A stretch of 64,000 nucleotides of DNA from Xanthomarina gelatinilytica (lineage in GTDB: Bacteria; Bacteroidota; Bacteroidia; Flavobacteriales; Flavobacteriaceae), in contig NZ_ANLA01000002.1 of assembly GCF_000348685.1 (NCBI RefSeq), positions 1-64,000 on the forward strand. Direction: 5' to 3'. The number at the start of each line of letters is the position of its first letter. The stretch's first letter is position 1. A program made the translations under genes and the position numbers. The notes under the pieces were generated by a model. It made no database searches and was not told the origin of the DNA. It was given only the letters and a program-made list of their open reading frames with translations. Of the stretch, positions 43,794-53,358 are shown one piece after another.

Positions 43794-45782
43794 TTATTCT
43801 TCTTCTGTTTTGTTAAGTTCTTTGTTTTCTTTAACAGTTTCTTTCTTATTTTCAACAAGTTCCTCTTTTTCAAAAGGACGTTTGCCAAAAATCTTTTCTA
43901 AGTTGTCTTTAAAAATAACTTCTTTTTCAAGGAGTACTTCTGCTAGTTGCGTTAATTTATCTTTATTTTCAACAAGAAGCTTTACTGCTCTTTGATATTG
44001 TTCCTCTATAATATTAGAGATTTCTTGGTCTATTAACTCAGCTGTTTTTTCGCTGTAAGGTTTTGTAAAACCATATTCGTTTTGTCCAGAGGAGTCATAA
44101 TAGGTCAAGTTTCCTACTTTGTCGCTTAAGCCATATATGGTAACCATGGCTCTAGCTTGTTTGGTTACTTTTTCCAAATCGCTTAATGCTCCTGTAGAGA
44201 TTCTATCAAACATCACTTTTTCGGCAGCTCGACCACCTAAAGCAGCACACATTTCGTCCAGCATTTGCTCTGGGTGGACAATTAAACGTTCTTCTGGCAG
44301 GTACCAGGCAGCACCTAGGGAACGTCCACGAGGTACTATGGTCACTTTTACTAAAGGAGCAGCATGCTCCAGCATCCAGCTTACAGTTGCATGACCAGCT
44401 TCGTGATAAGCAATGGCTCTTTTTTCTGCAACGGTCATGATTTTGTTTTTCTTTTCAAGACCACCTACAATTCTATCTACAGCATCCAGGAAATCCTGTT
44501 TGTCCACTGCTTTTTTACCTTGTCTAGCGGCAATTAAAGCTGCTTCGTTACAAACGTTTGCTATATCTGCACCAGAGAATCCAGGGGTTTGCCTGGCTAA
44601 GAAGTCAATGTCCAGATCTTTGGCTTTTTTAAGAGGTCTTAAATGGACTTCAAAAATTTCTTTACGTTCACGAACATCTGGTAGGTCAACAAATATTTGT
44701 CTGTCAAAACGCCCAGCTCGCATTAATGCCTTGTCCAGCACATCTGCTCTATTTGTGGCAGCCAAAACTATTACATTGGTGTTGGTGCCAAACCCATCCA
44801 TCTCTGTTAAAAGCTGGTTAAGGGTGTTTTCTCTTTCGTCGTTGGAACCGGAAAAATTGTTTTTTCCTCTAGCACGACCAATGGCATCTATCTCATCAAT
44901 AAATATAATGGCTGGTGATTTTTCTTTTGCTTGTTTGAATAGGTCTCGAACTCGCGAAGCTCCAACTCCAACAAACATCTCAACAAAGTCTGATCCCGAT
45001 AGCGAGAAAAAAGGTACCTTGGCTTCTCCAGCTACAGCTTTTGCCAATAAGGTTTTTCCAGTTCCAGGAGGTCCTACTAGTAAAGCGCCTTTAGGGATTT
45101 TACCTCCCAAAGAGGTGTATTTTTCAGGGTTTTTAAGAAAATCCACAATCTCTTGCACTTCTTCTTTGGCACCTTCCAGACCAGCAACGTCTTTAAAAGT
45201 GGTTTTAACCTCTGTGTTCTCATCAAATAGTTTAGCTCGTGATTTCCCTATATTGAAAATTTGGCCACCTGCACCACCTGCGCCACCACCAGACATACGT
45301 CTCATGATAAAGATCCAAACGCCTATTAAAAGTATAAAAGGAAGTAAGCCTATAATGAAATCTCCCCAAAGGTTTTGTTCGGTTTTGTATTCAATTTTAG
45401 GTTGTGGATCTAAATTTTCTTCTGCAATAACTTTGGAAATATCGTCTTCAAAATTTTGAAGGTCGCCAAATTCAAACTTATAATTTGGTAATTGAGTAGC
45501 AGATGGTAATAAGGAAGTAGGTTTGGATTTTTTATGAACCTCTTTTTGTTCAGCTTCGGCAGTTAAATATACTTTAGCTTCGCGCCTATTTACAATTTCT
45601 ACTTTTTCAACATCTCCATTTCTTAAATAGGTCATAAATTGTGAAGGTGTTGTCAAGCTAGCATCTTGAAAACTACTTCCACTAAATAATTGCATAGTTA
45701 AGAAAATGACTATGATGATGCCATAAATCCAGTATGGACTGAATTTTGGTTTTTTAGGATTTACTTTTTTGTTATTTGCCAT
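43794..45782 (-). CDS. ftsH: ATP-dependent zinc metalloprotease FtsH
   Basis: FtsH unfolds and degrades damaged membrane and regulatory proteins. The 662-residue protein has a first membrane helix at about 15-32, a periplasmic segment and a second helix near 140-160. The AAA module has GPPGTGKT (about 234-241), FIDEIDAIGR (Walker B) and the SRH region. The protease site is HEAGH near residue 459. A charged Lys/Glu tail ends the protein. It follows rsfS by 9 bases. Confidence 0.97.
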   Translation of the reverse strand: MANNKKVNPKKPKFSPYWIYGIIIVIFLTMQLFSGSSFQDASLTTPSQFMTYLRNGDVEKVEIVNRREAKVYLTAEAEQKEVHKKSKPTSLLPSATQLPNYKFEFGDLQNFEDDISKVIAEENLDPQPKIEYKTEQNLWGDFIIGLLPFILLIGVWIFIMRRMSGGGAGGAGGQIFNIGKSRAKLFDENTEVKTTFKDVAGLEGAKEEVQEIVDFLKNPEKYTSLGGKIPKGALLVGPPGTGKTLLAKAVAGEAKVPFFSLSGSDFVEMFVGVGASRVRDLFKQAKEKSPAIIFIDEIDAIGRARGKNNFSGSNDERENTLNQLLTEMDGFGTNTNVIVLAATNRADVLDKALMRAGRFDRQIFVDLPDVRERKEIFEVHLRPLKKAKDLDIDFLARQTPGFSGADIANVCNEAALIAARQGKKAVDKQDFLDAVDRIVGGLEKKNKIMTVAEKRAIAYHEAGHATVSWMLEHAAPLVKVTIVPRGRSLGAAWYLPEERLIVHPEQMLDEMCAALGGRAAEKVMFDRISTGALSDLEKVTKQARAMVTIYGLSDKVGNLTYYDSSGQNEYGFTKPYSEKTAELIDQEISNIIEEQYQRAVKLLVENKDKLTQLAEVLLEKEVIFKDNLEKIFGKRPFEKEELVENKKETVKENKELNKTEEE

Positions 45783-45791
45783 TAATATATT

Positions 45792-46163
45792 TTAATATTT
45801 TGTTTCAACTACTGTTGTCTTTGCATCTCCCCAAAGGCTTTCTATGTCGTAATATTCCCTAATGTGTTTTTGAAACACATGTACAACAATATTCACATAA
45901 TCCATTAATACCCATTCGGCATTGTCTTCGCCTTCTATGTGCCAAGGTTTGTCTTTTAATTCTTTACTTACTTTTTTCTGAATGGAATTTACAATGGCAT
46001 TAACTTGTGTGTTAGAGTTACCTTCGCAAATGATAAAGTAGTCGCAAACCGTGTTTTCAATATCCCTAAGGTCCAGAATGTTGATATCTTCTCCTTTTAC
46101 ATCTTCAATTCCACTTAAGATAGTTGCTATAAGCAAGTCTGCGTTAGATTCTTTTTTCGCCAT
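45792..46163 (-). CDS. rsfS: Ribosomal silencing factor RsfS
   Basis: RsfS binds the 50S protein L14 and blocks subunit joining when nutrients fall. The 123-residue protein has IEDVKGEDINILDLRDIENTVCDYFIICEG and PWHIEGEDNAEWVLMDYVNIVVHVF, the family core. It lies upstream of ftsH and divergent to birA. Confidence 0.95.
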   Translation of the reverse strand: MAKKESNADLLIATILSGIEDVKGEDINILDLRDIENTVCDYFIICEGNSNTQVNAIVNSIQKKVSKELKDKPWHIEGEDNAEWVLMDYVNIVVHVFQKHIREYYDIESLWGDAKTTVVETKY

Positions 46164-46182
46164 TAATGATTTTTAATTTGTG

Positions 46183-46190
46183 CAAAGTTA
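46183..46190 (-). promoter_or_regulatory. -7 promoter element for rsfS-ftsH
   Basis: On the minus strand this reads TAACTTTG (TAnnTTTG), 19 bases before the rsfS ATG. Confidence 0.5.
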
Positions 46191-46257
46191 TTATTTTTTA
46201 GTTCTTTATACTTTAAAATTTTCATAAGATTTTTCAGTACGAATATAACCATTTATT

Positions 46258-46989
46258 ATGCGTATAATCAAACTTAATGCCATCGATTCCACAAATAGTT
46301 ATTTAAAGCAATTAAGTATGGAAGAGGCTTTGGTTGATAATACCATTGTGGTTGCAAACTACCAAACCCAAGGTCGTGGGCAAATGGGAACCGTTTGGCA
46401 GTCTGAAGGTTCTAAAAACCTTATGTTTAGTGTGTTAAAGGATGTTTCTTGGCTTCATGCCGATAAAGGTTTTTACATAAGCATGGTAACTGCGTTGTCT
46501 ATAATCAAGGCTTTGGAACGGTTTTCAATACCCAAATTAAGGATTAAATGGCCTAACGACATTTTGTCAGAAAACATGAAAGTATGTGGTATTTTAATTG
46601 AAAATGTCATAAAACAAAATCAATTGAATAGTACCATCATAGGCATTGGGTTGAATGTTAACCAAACAGGGTTTTCCAATTTGCCAAAAGCCTCTTCTTT
46701 GCGTTTGATTTCAGGACAGGTTTTTGTTTTGGACGAGCTCATGCTTGAAATTGTTGCACAGCTTACAGAATATGTTGATGCCCTAAAAGCTGGAAAATAT
46801 CAAGAGATAAAACATGCTTACGAAAAGCTACTGTTTAGAAAAGACAAACCTTCAACATTTAAAGATGCTGAAGGTTCCATGTTTTCAGGTTTTATTAAAT
46901 CGGTTTCAAATTCTGGGAACTTACAGGTCTTGTTGGAAGACAATGTTGTAAAGGAATTCGATTTAAAAGAAATAAGTCTACTGTATTAA
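46258..46989 (+). CDS. birA: Biotin--[acetyl-CoA-carboxylase] ligase
   Basis: BirA activates biotin with ATP and attaches it to carrier proteins. The 243-residue protein is the catalytic form without the N-terminal DNA-binding domain, so it is not a repressor. It has ANYQTQGRGQMGTVWQS, with the biotinyl-AMP loop GRGQ-x-G, and KWPNDIL with the catalytic Lys, then GIGLNVNQ. Its end overlaps the convergent SRPBCC gene by 4 bases. Confidence 0.94.
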   Translation: MRIIKLNAIDSTNSYLKQLSMEEALVDNTIVVANYQTQGRGQMGTVWQSEGSKNLMFSVLKDVSWLHADKGFYISMVTALSIIKALERFSIPKLRIKWPNDILSENMKVCGILIENVIKQNQLNSTIIGIGLNVNQTGFSNLPKASSLRLISGQVFVLDELMLEIVAQLTEYVDALKAGKYQEIKHAYEKLLFRKDKPSTFKDAEGSMFSGFIKSVSNSGNLQVLLEDNVVKEFDLKEISLLY

Positions 46990-47381
46990 ATAGACCCAGG
47001 AATGTTGCTGGCTAAGGTTTCAATAAATTTTGAAATAGGTCCTTTTATCATCATGGCCATCATGGCATTAAATTCGCCATGGAACAACAATTGTACGTCA
47101 CTTTTTTCTTCGCCTAGTTCAGTAATTAAACCAGTTAAAGAAAAATCTATTTTTCCACCAGCTGCTCCCAAAACAATTTTGTTTGGAGCTATTAGCTCTT
47201 TCTTTTTTAAGACTATTTCTGGCATGCCTTTTAAAGCAAACAGGAAGGTGTCGTCACTTAAAACCTCAAATTTGCTAATGTTTTCAGGCATGAGCTTTTT
47301 AAAGTTTTTAATGTTAGATAAAAAATTAAAAACGGCTTCAGGTGATTTTTCTACTGTAACTGTTGGTGATTCTAAATTCAT
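46986..47381 (-). CDS. SRPBCC-fold protein, unknown ligand
   Basis: This 131-residue protein starts MNLESPTVTVEKSPEAVFNFLSNIKNFKKLMP, the usual opening of the START/Bet v1-like SRPBCC fold. A buried-pocket layout follows and a final helix (SKFIETLASNIPG). I use 47381 since the longer upstream reading is Asn/His-rich and unlikely. It follows pyrE on the same strand. The ligand is unknown. Confidence 0.82.
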   Translation of the reverse strand: MNLESPTVTVEKSPEAVFNFLSNIKNFKKLMPENISKFEVLSDDTFLFALKGMPEIVLKKKELIAPNKIVLGAAGGKIDFSLTGLITELGEEKSDVQLLFHGEFNAMMAMMIKGPISKFIETLASNIPGSI

Positions 47382-47479
47382 GTTATTGTTGTTTTTGTGT
47401 GTCGTTTGGTCGTTATGGTTCAATAAAATATTATTTTGAGTATGTGTCTAACAACTTTTAAACGTCACATTAATCTATA

Positions 47480-48124
47480 TCAATTAGCGTTCCACTCACT
47501 AGGATTGGCGTTCCAATCAGATAATGTCTGTAGTTCTTTTTGTGTGATGTAGTTGGTTTCCAGAGCCTGTTCCAACAGGCTTTCATAATTGCTTAAAGTG
47601 TGTAGTTGAATGTTTTCGGTTTCAAAATTTTTTACAGCAACATCAAAACCATAAGAAAAAATGGCAATCATGCCCTTTACATTCAATTGTGCTTCTTTAA
47701 GGGCTTTAACGGCATTCAAGCTGCTGTTTCCAGTGCTTATTAAATCTTCTATAACCACAACGTTTTGGCCGCTTTCTGCATGACCTTCAATTTGGTTTTT
47801 TCTTCCATGGGATTTTGCCTCAGGACGCACATAAATAAAAGGAACTCCCAAATATTCGGCAACCAACATGCCAATACCTATGGCTCCTGTAGCCACTCCG
47901 GCAATGACGTCTGGTTTGCCATATTGTTTTTCAATTTGTTTCGCCATGGTTTCACGAATGTAATTTCGAATGGTAGGATAAGACAATACAATCCTATTAT
48001 CGCAATATATTGGCGATTTCCATCCTGAAGCCCATGTAAATGGATTGTTTGGGCTTAACTTAATAGCGTTTATTTGCAATAAAACTTCAGCTGTTTTTCT
48101 TGCGGTATGTTTGTTAAAAATCAT
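47480..48124 (-). CDS. pyrE: Orotate phosphoribosyltransferase
   Basis: PyrE makes orotidine monophosphate from orotate and PRPP in pyrimidine synthesis. The 214-residue protein has FTWASGWKSPIYCDNR, YGKPDVIAGVATGAIGIG, VRPEAKSHGRKNQIEG, and VVVIEDLISTGNSSL, the PRPP-binding motif. The -7 element lies 5 bases before its ATG. Confidence 0.95.
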   Translation of the reverse strand: MIFNKHTARKTAEVLLQINAIKLSPNNPFTWASGWKSPIYCDNRIVLSYPTIRNYIRETMAKQIEKQYGKPDVIAGVATGAIGIGMLVAEYLGVPFIYVRPEAKSHGRKNQIEGHAESGQNVVVIEDLISTGNSSLNAVKALKEAQLNVKGMIAIFSYGFDVAVKNFETENIQLHTLSNYESLLEQALETNYITQKELQTLSDWNANPSEWNAN

Positions 48125-48129
48125 AGGCG

Positions 48130-48137
48130 CAAAATTA
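48130..48137 (-). promoter_or_regulatory. -7 element directly before pyrE
   Basis: On the minus strand this reads TAATTTTG (TAnnTTTG), ending 5 bases before the pyrE ATG and pointing to a leaderless mRNA. Confidence 0.5.
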
Positions 48138-48250
48138 CACTTTTTTAATTAAATTTTTAATTTGAAATTGTATTTATAATTACTAATGAAATCTATTGTT
48201 ATGAACTAAAAGTTTTTATTTTTACATTTCATAATAGCTTTAAACACATT

Positions 48251-48832
48251 ATGCACAAAGTTTTTGTAAACGATAAGCCTATTATTTTAACTACCAAAGT
48301 TGAAAAAGAAAAAGGGTTTAAAAACTATTCTTTAAAAACGGTTAACCTGAACAAGGTGGTTAAAGAGCTTAACAAAACCTCTTTGAAAGAAGTTAGGCTA
48401 ATTCATGAAAACGAAGAAAAGCTATTGAAAAAATTTCTAAAAAAACTTCCAAACGTCGTTGCAGGAGGAGGAAAGGCCTTTAATGAAAAAGGGGATATTT
48501 TATTTATTTACAGAAACGATAAATGGGATTTACCCAAAGGCAAAACCGAAAAAAAGGAGTCCATAGAAAAAACAGCTTTAAGGGAAGTAGAAGAGGAAAC
48601 AGGTGTTAAAAACCTGGAAATTGTTAAACCCTTGGAAACCACTTATCATATTTTTAAACGCAATGGCAGAAATAGGATTAAAATAACTTATTGGTTTGAA
48701 ATGAAAACATCCTATAGTGGCAAGTTGGAGCCAGAAGAAACAGAAGGGATTACCAAAGTGGCATGGTTAAACAAGGAAGAGGCCTTAAAAGCCTTGGAAA
48801 ATTCTTACGCAAACATTAAATTACTTTTTTAA
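48251..48832 (+). CDS. NUDIX hydrolase
   Basis: This 193-residue protein has an N-terminal extension of about 70 residues and a NUDIX domain. The box is GKTEKKESIEKTALREVEEETG, of the form GX5EX7REUXEEXG. The preceding WDLPKG and the following TYHIFKRNGRNRIKITYWF are typical. It hydrolyses a nucleoside diphosphate linked to something; the substrate is unknown. It is divergent to pyrE, a common order in Flavobacteriia. Confidence 0.9.
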   Translation: MHKVFVNDKPIILTTKVEKEKGFKNYSLKTVNLNKVVKELNKTSLKEVRLIHENEEKLLKKFLKKLPNVVAGGGKAFNEKGDILFIYRNDKWDLPKGKTEKKESIEKTALREVEEETGVKNLEIVKPLETTYHIFKRNGRNRIKITYWFEMKTSYSGKLEPEETEGITKVAWLNKEEALKALENSYANIKLLF

Positions 48833-48928
48833 TCTACCCAAAAAATCAATTTCTCTATTTGGTTTTTTTGAATTGGTTGTTAAATATTAGCTTTTTAGTT
48901 GTTATATTTATAACTAAAAAGGTTTTTA

Positions 48929-50103
48929 GTGGTCAAACAAGTACTTACAAATTTCTTAAATAAGCTCTTTTTGTTTCTATTTTAGGTGTTTCCATGAACA
49001 GTTGTTCCTTGCTAAAAATAGAAACTGCCCAAGAGCCACTTTCCAGGCAAGAATTAAACATTAGGTTGCTTACTCAGTCTTTGGTGCAGGAAGCAACCAA
49101 TAGAGTGGAATTTGCTGCTGATAGTATTATTCTAACCACAACCAGTACCGACTTGCAAAAACACGCTTACCGTTGGAAAATAGAAACCTTAAACACCTTT
49201 AAAAACACTGCGTTTCAAAGCTCACCCAAATTGTCTTTAATGGATACTTGGACCTATATGTTGCAGGTGCGTAATTTTATGGAAACTCCCGAAGCGCAAG
49301 ATTATTTTGGAACTTATACCACTTATGTCTTGCAAGTCTCTCAGAACAATGTGGAAGACATAGAACGCAAAGCCAGCCAGTTCTTTAAACCTGAAATCTT
49401 TCAAAAACATAAAGAATTTGCTTTGCAATACGCAGAAGAACACCCATTATCTGCACAAAATTTAAAACACAATTCAGTAAGAAGCGACTATGTCGCGTTT
49501 TTAAAAGTGCCAGATAGTTTGGCATTTTCCACGGTTGGTTCGCTATCGGAAGTAATGTCTAATTTTTCCGATAAATTAAGTTATTCCACAGATGCTGCTG
49601 GCAAGCAATTTAAATGGAACACCTAGTTGCTAATGAAAGAAAAGGGGTTTGATTCTGTGCAAATAAAGGAGGTAATGACAACCATAGAAATGAAAGTGGA
49701 TCGTTTGAGCGATATTGCCGAAAACACTCCAGATAAATTAAACGATGCTTTGAAATCTTTTTCAAACGATATGCGTTTTTTGTTTTTTCAGCTTAACAAG
49801 GAAATAGCTTTTGTTAGTGAACGCATGGCCTTAGAGCGTCAAGCCATAGATACCATTATAAGACGTGAGCGCATTGCTCTGGATAATATAATTTTAAGGG
49901 AACGGCAAGCAGTGGCAGACGAAGCTGGGCAGATTTCTGTAAGAATTGTAGATGAAGCCATGATTCATGTTAAGGACCTAACTGGCACCATTTTATTGTA
50001 TGTGGTTTTGTTGTTTACTGTGCTCTTGTTCCTTCCGTTTGCCTTAGGTTATTTTGCGGGTAAAATACATCAAAAAAACAAACACCATAAAAATAAAGAG
50101 TAA
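48929..50103 (+). pseudogene. Broken lipoprotein/membrane-protein gene: frameshift plus in-frame TAG
   Basis: Two open stretches lie in the same frame, 48964-49623 and 49627-50103, parted only by TAG at 49624. Joined, they give a protein of about 390 residues. It has a lipobox-like MNSC, a helical middle, an amphipathic Arg/Glu-rich part (SERMALERQAIDTIIRRERI) and a C-terminal membrane helix (about 20 residues, LLYVVLLFTVLLFLPFALGY). The signal peptide is split: GTG 48929 reads VKQVLTNFLNKLFLFLF then stops. One extra T in the run 48980-48983 would join it to LGVSMNSCS. I do not recognise the family. Each part could still be translated from ATG 48994 or 49633. Confidence 0.65.
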
Positions 50104-50107
50104 TTTC

Positions 50108-52411
50108 TTAAAATATGACACGTAACGATACATTGGGAGTAAAGCCCAACGACACATTTTCTACATGAATCACTTGGTTGTTGGCATCCATAACATAATA
50201 ACTGTTTATGATGTTTTTGGTGTTAAATATGTTCCAGAAAGAAGCCCCAATCTGTGCTTTGGTATGATTTGAAATCAAAATATCATAAATGGCAGAAATG
50301 TCTGTTCGCCAATAATCCGATACATTGTTTGCGTTGGGTTGACCATAGATTAAACTGTTTGTTGCTTCAGAAGCTGACACATCTATGAAAGTGGTTGGTT
50401 TTCCAGTATGCCAATTAAAGCCTAAAGCCAGTTTTAATCGGTTTATTGTGTAAGTGCCTGAGGCATTTAATTGATGTCTTATATCCACATTGTTTGGAAA
50501 TTTTTCGCCTTGATTTAAATTGGTAAAACTGTAGTTGTTTTTGCTGAAAGAATAACCCAACCAGGTACTGATGTGTTTAAATTGCTTGTTTATTAAAAAA
50601 TCCAGTCCAGTAACCCTGTAGGAACCAATGCTGTTGGAGTATTGAAACTGATTTTGGAACCCTTGGCTTCTGGACGTGATGTTGTCCACATTTTTAAGAT
50701 AACCTTCCAGACTGAGTAGCCAATTGTTTTTGTTATAATGGATGCCAGTAGAAAACTGTTGGCTTTTAATTACAGGAATATTGTTGTTGTTGGCTAATAC
50801 CCAACGTTTTTTTTCGATGCCCAAAAAATCGTTTTGCAAATCGATAATTTGAGAAGTGGTTTGGCTTTTTAGTTCGGCAAGAACTTCCACTCTAAAGTTT
50901 TCAGCAAAAATTTGATTGAAACTCACACGAGGTTCAAAATAAATCTCGGAAAACTTTTCAATATAATTTGCACGAAACCCAAATCTAGCCCTTGTGTTTC
51001 CGGATTTTGACTTAAAAGATAATTCGTTAAAAAAACCATGTGTTCGCAATACTTCTTTAATGTAGCGCCTATAATCTGGATTGCTAACGTCTTCCAGGTT
51101 GCCAATGCCAATTTCAGAATATTGGTAACCACCTTCATAATTTAATTGAGGGTCTACATTGTAACGTAAGTGAGCTTTAAAACTTCCATCTGTAACTTCG
51201 TTTTCTTGAATAAGTTTTTGATTGTTACTTAGGTCTTGATGGGTTGCATACAAATCGTAGCTTGAAAAATACGCTTGAACTATGGTCTGAAGTTTGTCGC
51301 TCCAATTTCTGGTATATTTGGTGTTTAGTGCCAAGCTTCCCTGGGTTAATTGGCTCTTGCTTAGAGAGCTTGTGTTATTAATCTTGGCCGTTTCTTCGTA
51401 ATCCAAAGCATTATCAATGGACAGGAAGCTTATTTCAATTTTATCGTTTTTAGTAACATCGTAAACAAGTTTACCGGAAATATCGTAAAAGTAGAAGTTT
51501 TCACTATTAGTTATAACAGTTTCGTTGGGGTTGTTTAAATCGGAATCTTGAAAAATGCGTTTAAAATACTGTTTGTAAGTTGGTGTGGTGAAAAAGTCTG
51601 TAATGGCGCGTCGTCCAGCCACCTGAAGACTTATTTTTTCTGATACGGGAATCATGGCATAAGCATCGGCTGCCAACATATTGACGCCAAGGCTTCCAGT
51701 AAACTCTTGTGAAACCTCATGAGATGTTTGCATGTCTATTATACCAGAAACACCATCTCCAAATTGGGCACGAGACCCATTTTTTGAAACTACCACTTGA
51801 TCGATAAGTGCAGGGTTGAAAGCAGAAATAAGCCCAAAAAAATGACCGGTTTGATACATTTTAACCCCATCCCAAAGAATGAGGTTTTGATCGTTGGTGC
51901 CACCACGTATGTTCAAGCTGGAGACGCGTTCGTCTATACTGGTTATTCCGGGTAAAGCTTGAACGGTTTGTAAAACATCGGGTTCAATCAAACCAGGCAA
52001 AATACCAAAGGTCTTCAGGTTCACGTGAGAGGTTCCATCGGCTTGTAGAGAAATCCCTTCGGTTAAATAATTGGTAAGTAACACTTCTTCCAGATATTGG
52101 GTTTTGGTAATGTCGGCAAATGCCATGGGTCTTATAGCAAAATTTTTAGCATCCAAGATTTCAAAAACCAAATGGGTTTCGGTTTCTAGATAGGTAATCA
52201 ATTTGTCTTGCGAAAGGTCCTTTGCTGGAGGTATGAGTTTTACATTGGCAATGGTTGCATCGGCATAAGAAAAAGACAGGTTGTATTCTTGTTCTATGTT
52301 TTTGAGAACGATAGCAAGTGACTCTTTGGTCTTATAGGTTTTTTGAGCTTGAAGAAAACTACAAGCACTCAGGAAAAAACACCAAAAAATAAGAATATGT
52401 TTACTTGTCAT
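50108..52411 (-). CDS. TonB-dependent outer-membrane receptor with a signalling (STN) domain
   Basis: This 767-residue protein has a signal peptide ending LQAQ and an STN domain at about 25-75 (IEQEYNLSFSYADATIANV), the region that talks to FecR. A plug domain lies at about 110-225 (TFGILPGLIEPDVLQTVQALPGI, SSLNIRGGTNDQNLILWDG), followed by the beta-barrel to a C-terminal aromatic residue (RVIF). The substrate is unknown. I start at ATG 52411 (MTSKHIL). It overlaps the FecR gene by about 11 bases. No SusD partner is nearby. Confidence 0.9.
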   Translation of the reverse strand: MTSKHILIFWCFFLSACSFLQAQKTYKTKESLAIVLKNIEQEYNLSFSYADATIANVKLIPPAKDLSQDKLITYLETETHLVFEILDAKNFAIRPMAFADITKTQYLEEVLLTNYLTEGISLQADGTSHVNLKTFGILPGLIEPDVLQTVQALPGITSIDERVSSLNIRGGTNDQNLILWDGVKMYQTGHFFGLISAFNPALIDQVVVSKNGSRAQFGDGVSGIIDMQTSHEVSQEFTGSLGVNMLAADAYAMIPVSEKISLQVAGRRAITDFFTTPTYKQYFKRIFQDSDLNNPNETVITNSENFYFYDISGKLVYDVTKNDKIEISFLSIDNALDYEETAKINNTSSLSKSQLTQGSLALNTKYTRNWSDKLQTIVQAYFSSYDLYATHQDLSNNQKLIQENEVTDGSFKAHLRYNVDPQLNYEGGYQYSEIGIGNLEDVSNPDYRRYIKEVLRTHGFFNELSFKSKSGNTRARFGFRANYIEKFSEIYFEPRVSFNQIFAENFRVEVLAELKSQTTSQIIDLQNDFLGIEKKRWVLANNNNIPVIKSQQFSTGIHYNKNNWLLSLEGYLKNVDNITSRSQGFQNQFQYSNSIGSYRVTGLDFLINKQFKHISTWLGYSFSKNNYSFTNLNQGEKFPNNVDIRHQLNASGTYTINRLKLALGFNWHTGKPTTFIDVSASEATNSLIYGQPNANNVSDYWRTDISAIYDILISNHTKAQIGASFWNIFNTKNIINSYYVMDANNQVIHVENVSLGFTPNVSLRVIF

Positions 52412-53303
52412 GCAATACAATCAAGCCATTTTTAGTTGTGTACTCAATATTTAAAGGAATGGTAATAGCCTTTAGGGCCAAATTTAAATCATTATGTACA
52501 AACCTACCAGTAAATAGCCTGTTGCTATTTATGTTTTGTGCATCAAACCTTACTTGATACTGTCTTTCCAGCTCGTTTAGCACGTATTTGTAAGGCATGC
52601 TTTTAAACACGCTTTCATTTTGTAACCAAGCAGGAGCCGAGGATTCTTCTTTTTCTTTGGTTATTAACTTTCCATCCAGGACTAAAAATTGGTCGCCTGG
52701 TTTTAAAATTTTATCAGCAATACCTGAAGTTACTTTTACGGAGCCTTCGTAGCAAATCACTTCAAAAATACCGTTCCTGTTTTCAACTAAAAACTGGGTG
52801 CCTAAAACGGTTATGGTTCCAAATGAGGTCTCAACACTGAATTTGGATCCTTTTTCAACCTTAAAATAAGCTTCCCCTTCCAATGTTAGCTTACGCGTGT
52901 CTTTCCATTGTTTTTTCTTATAGCTGATTTGGGACTTGGCATTTAAAGTCACTTCTGAATGGTCTGGCAACGTTATGGTTGTTTTTTCGGTAGTTAAAGT
53001 TGAGACATCTGTGGTTAAGGTAGTTGTGTAATAATAAACACTAAAGCATATAGCCAATAGGGCAGCTATGCGCAAGACAGGTTTTAACCAGGAGGTTTTA
53101 GGTTTTTGAACAGGTTTTTGTGATATGGTTTTGGAAATTTGTTCAAACACACCTTTCTCATCAAACTTTGGAGCCTTAAAATGCTTTAAGCCTTCAGATA
53201 GTTTCATGAGAGCATCATAATCTTCCAACGCTTTGAAAGCCTCCAGTTCTTGAGGGTTCAAGTCGTCTTGTAACCATTTCTGTATGAGTTTGTCTTTAGT
53301 CAT
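52401..53303 (-). CDS. FecR-family anti-sigma factor
   Basis: This 300-residue inner-membrane regulator holds the ECF sigma factor until the TonB receptor signals. The cytoplasmic N-terminus (residues 1-75) is followed by a membrane helix at about 78-96 (VLRIAALLAICFSVYYYTT). The FecR domain is at about 110-205 (TLPDHSEVTLNAKSQISY, GSKFSVETSFGTITVLGTQF), with a C-terminal DUF4974-like domain near 230-300. It lies between sigma and receptor genes. Confidence 0.92.
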   Translation of the reverse strand: MTKDKLIQKWLQDDLNPQELEAFKALEDYDALMKLSEGLKHFKAPKFDEKGVFEQISKTISQKPVQKPKTSWLKPVLRIAALLAICFSVYYYTTTLTTDVSTLTTEKTTITLPDHSEVTLNAKSQISYKKKQWKDTRKLTLEGEAYFKVEKGSKFSVETSFGTITVLGTQFLVENRNGIFEVICYEGSVKVTSGIADKILKPGDQFLVLDGKLITKEKEESSAPAWLQNESVFKSMPYKYVLNELERQYQVRFDAQNINSNRLFTGRFVHNDLNLALKAITIPLNIEYTTKNGLIVLHDK

Positions 53304-53358
53304 AAATCAGCTATTCATATATATAACAAGTAAGGTCTTGTTTTTCCTACCTTTGGTT

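Noticed and set aside
44996-45008. TCCCGATAGCGAGAA in ftsH, like the TCCCGATA repeat
   Set aside because: It encodes the conserved FtsH segment SLSGSD, so it is explained by protein coding.
44413-45459. Long plus-strand frame of 348 codons opposite ftsH
   Set aside because: It is the antisense shadow of a highly conserved gene and shows no domain.
52401-52411. Overlap of TonB receptor and FecR genes as a possible frameshift
   Set aside because: Both proteins have complete ends, and short overlaps are usual in such modules.
53347-53354. TACCTTTG, a perfect -7 element on the plus strand
   Set aside because: It points into the antisense of the sigma gene, and no plus-strand gene follows.
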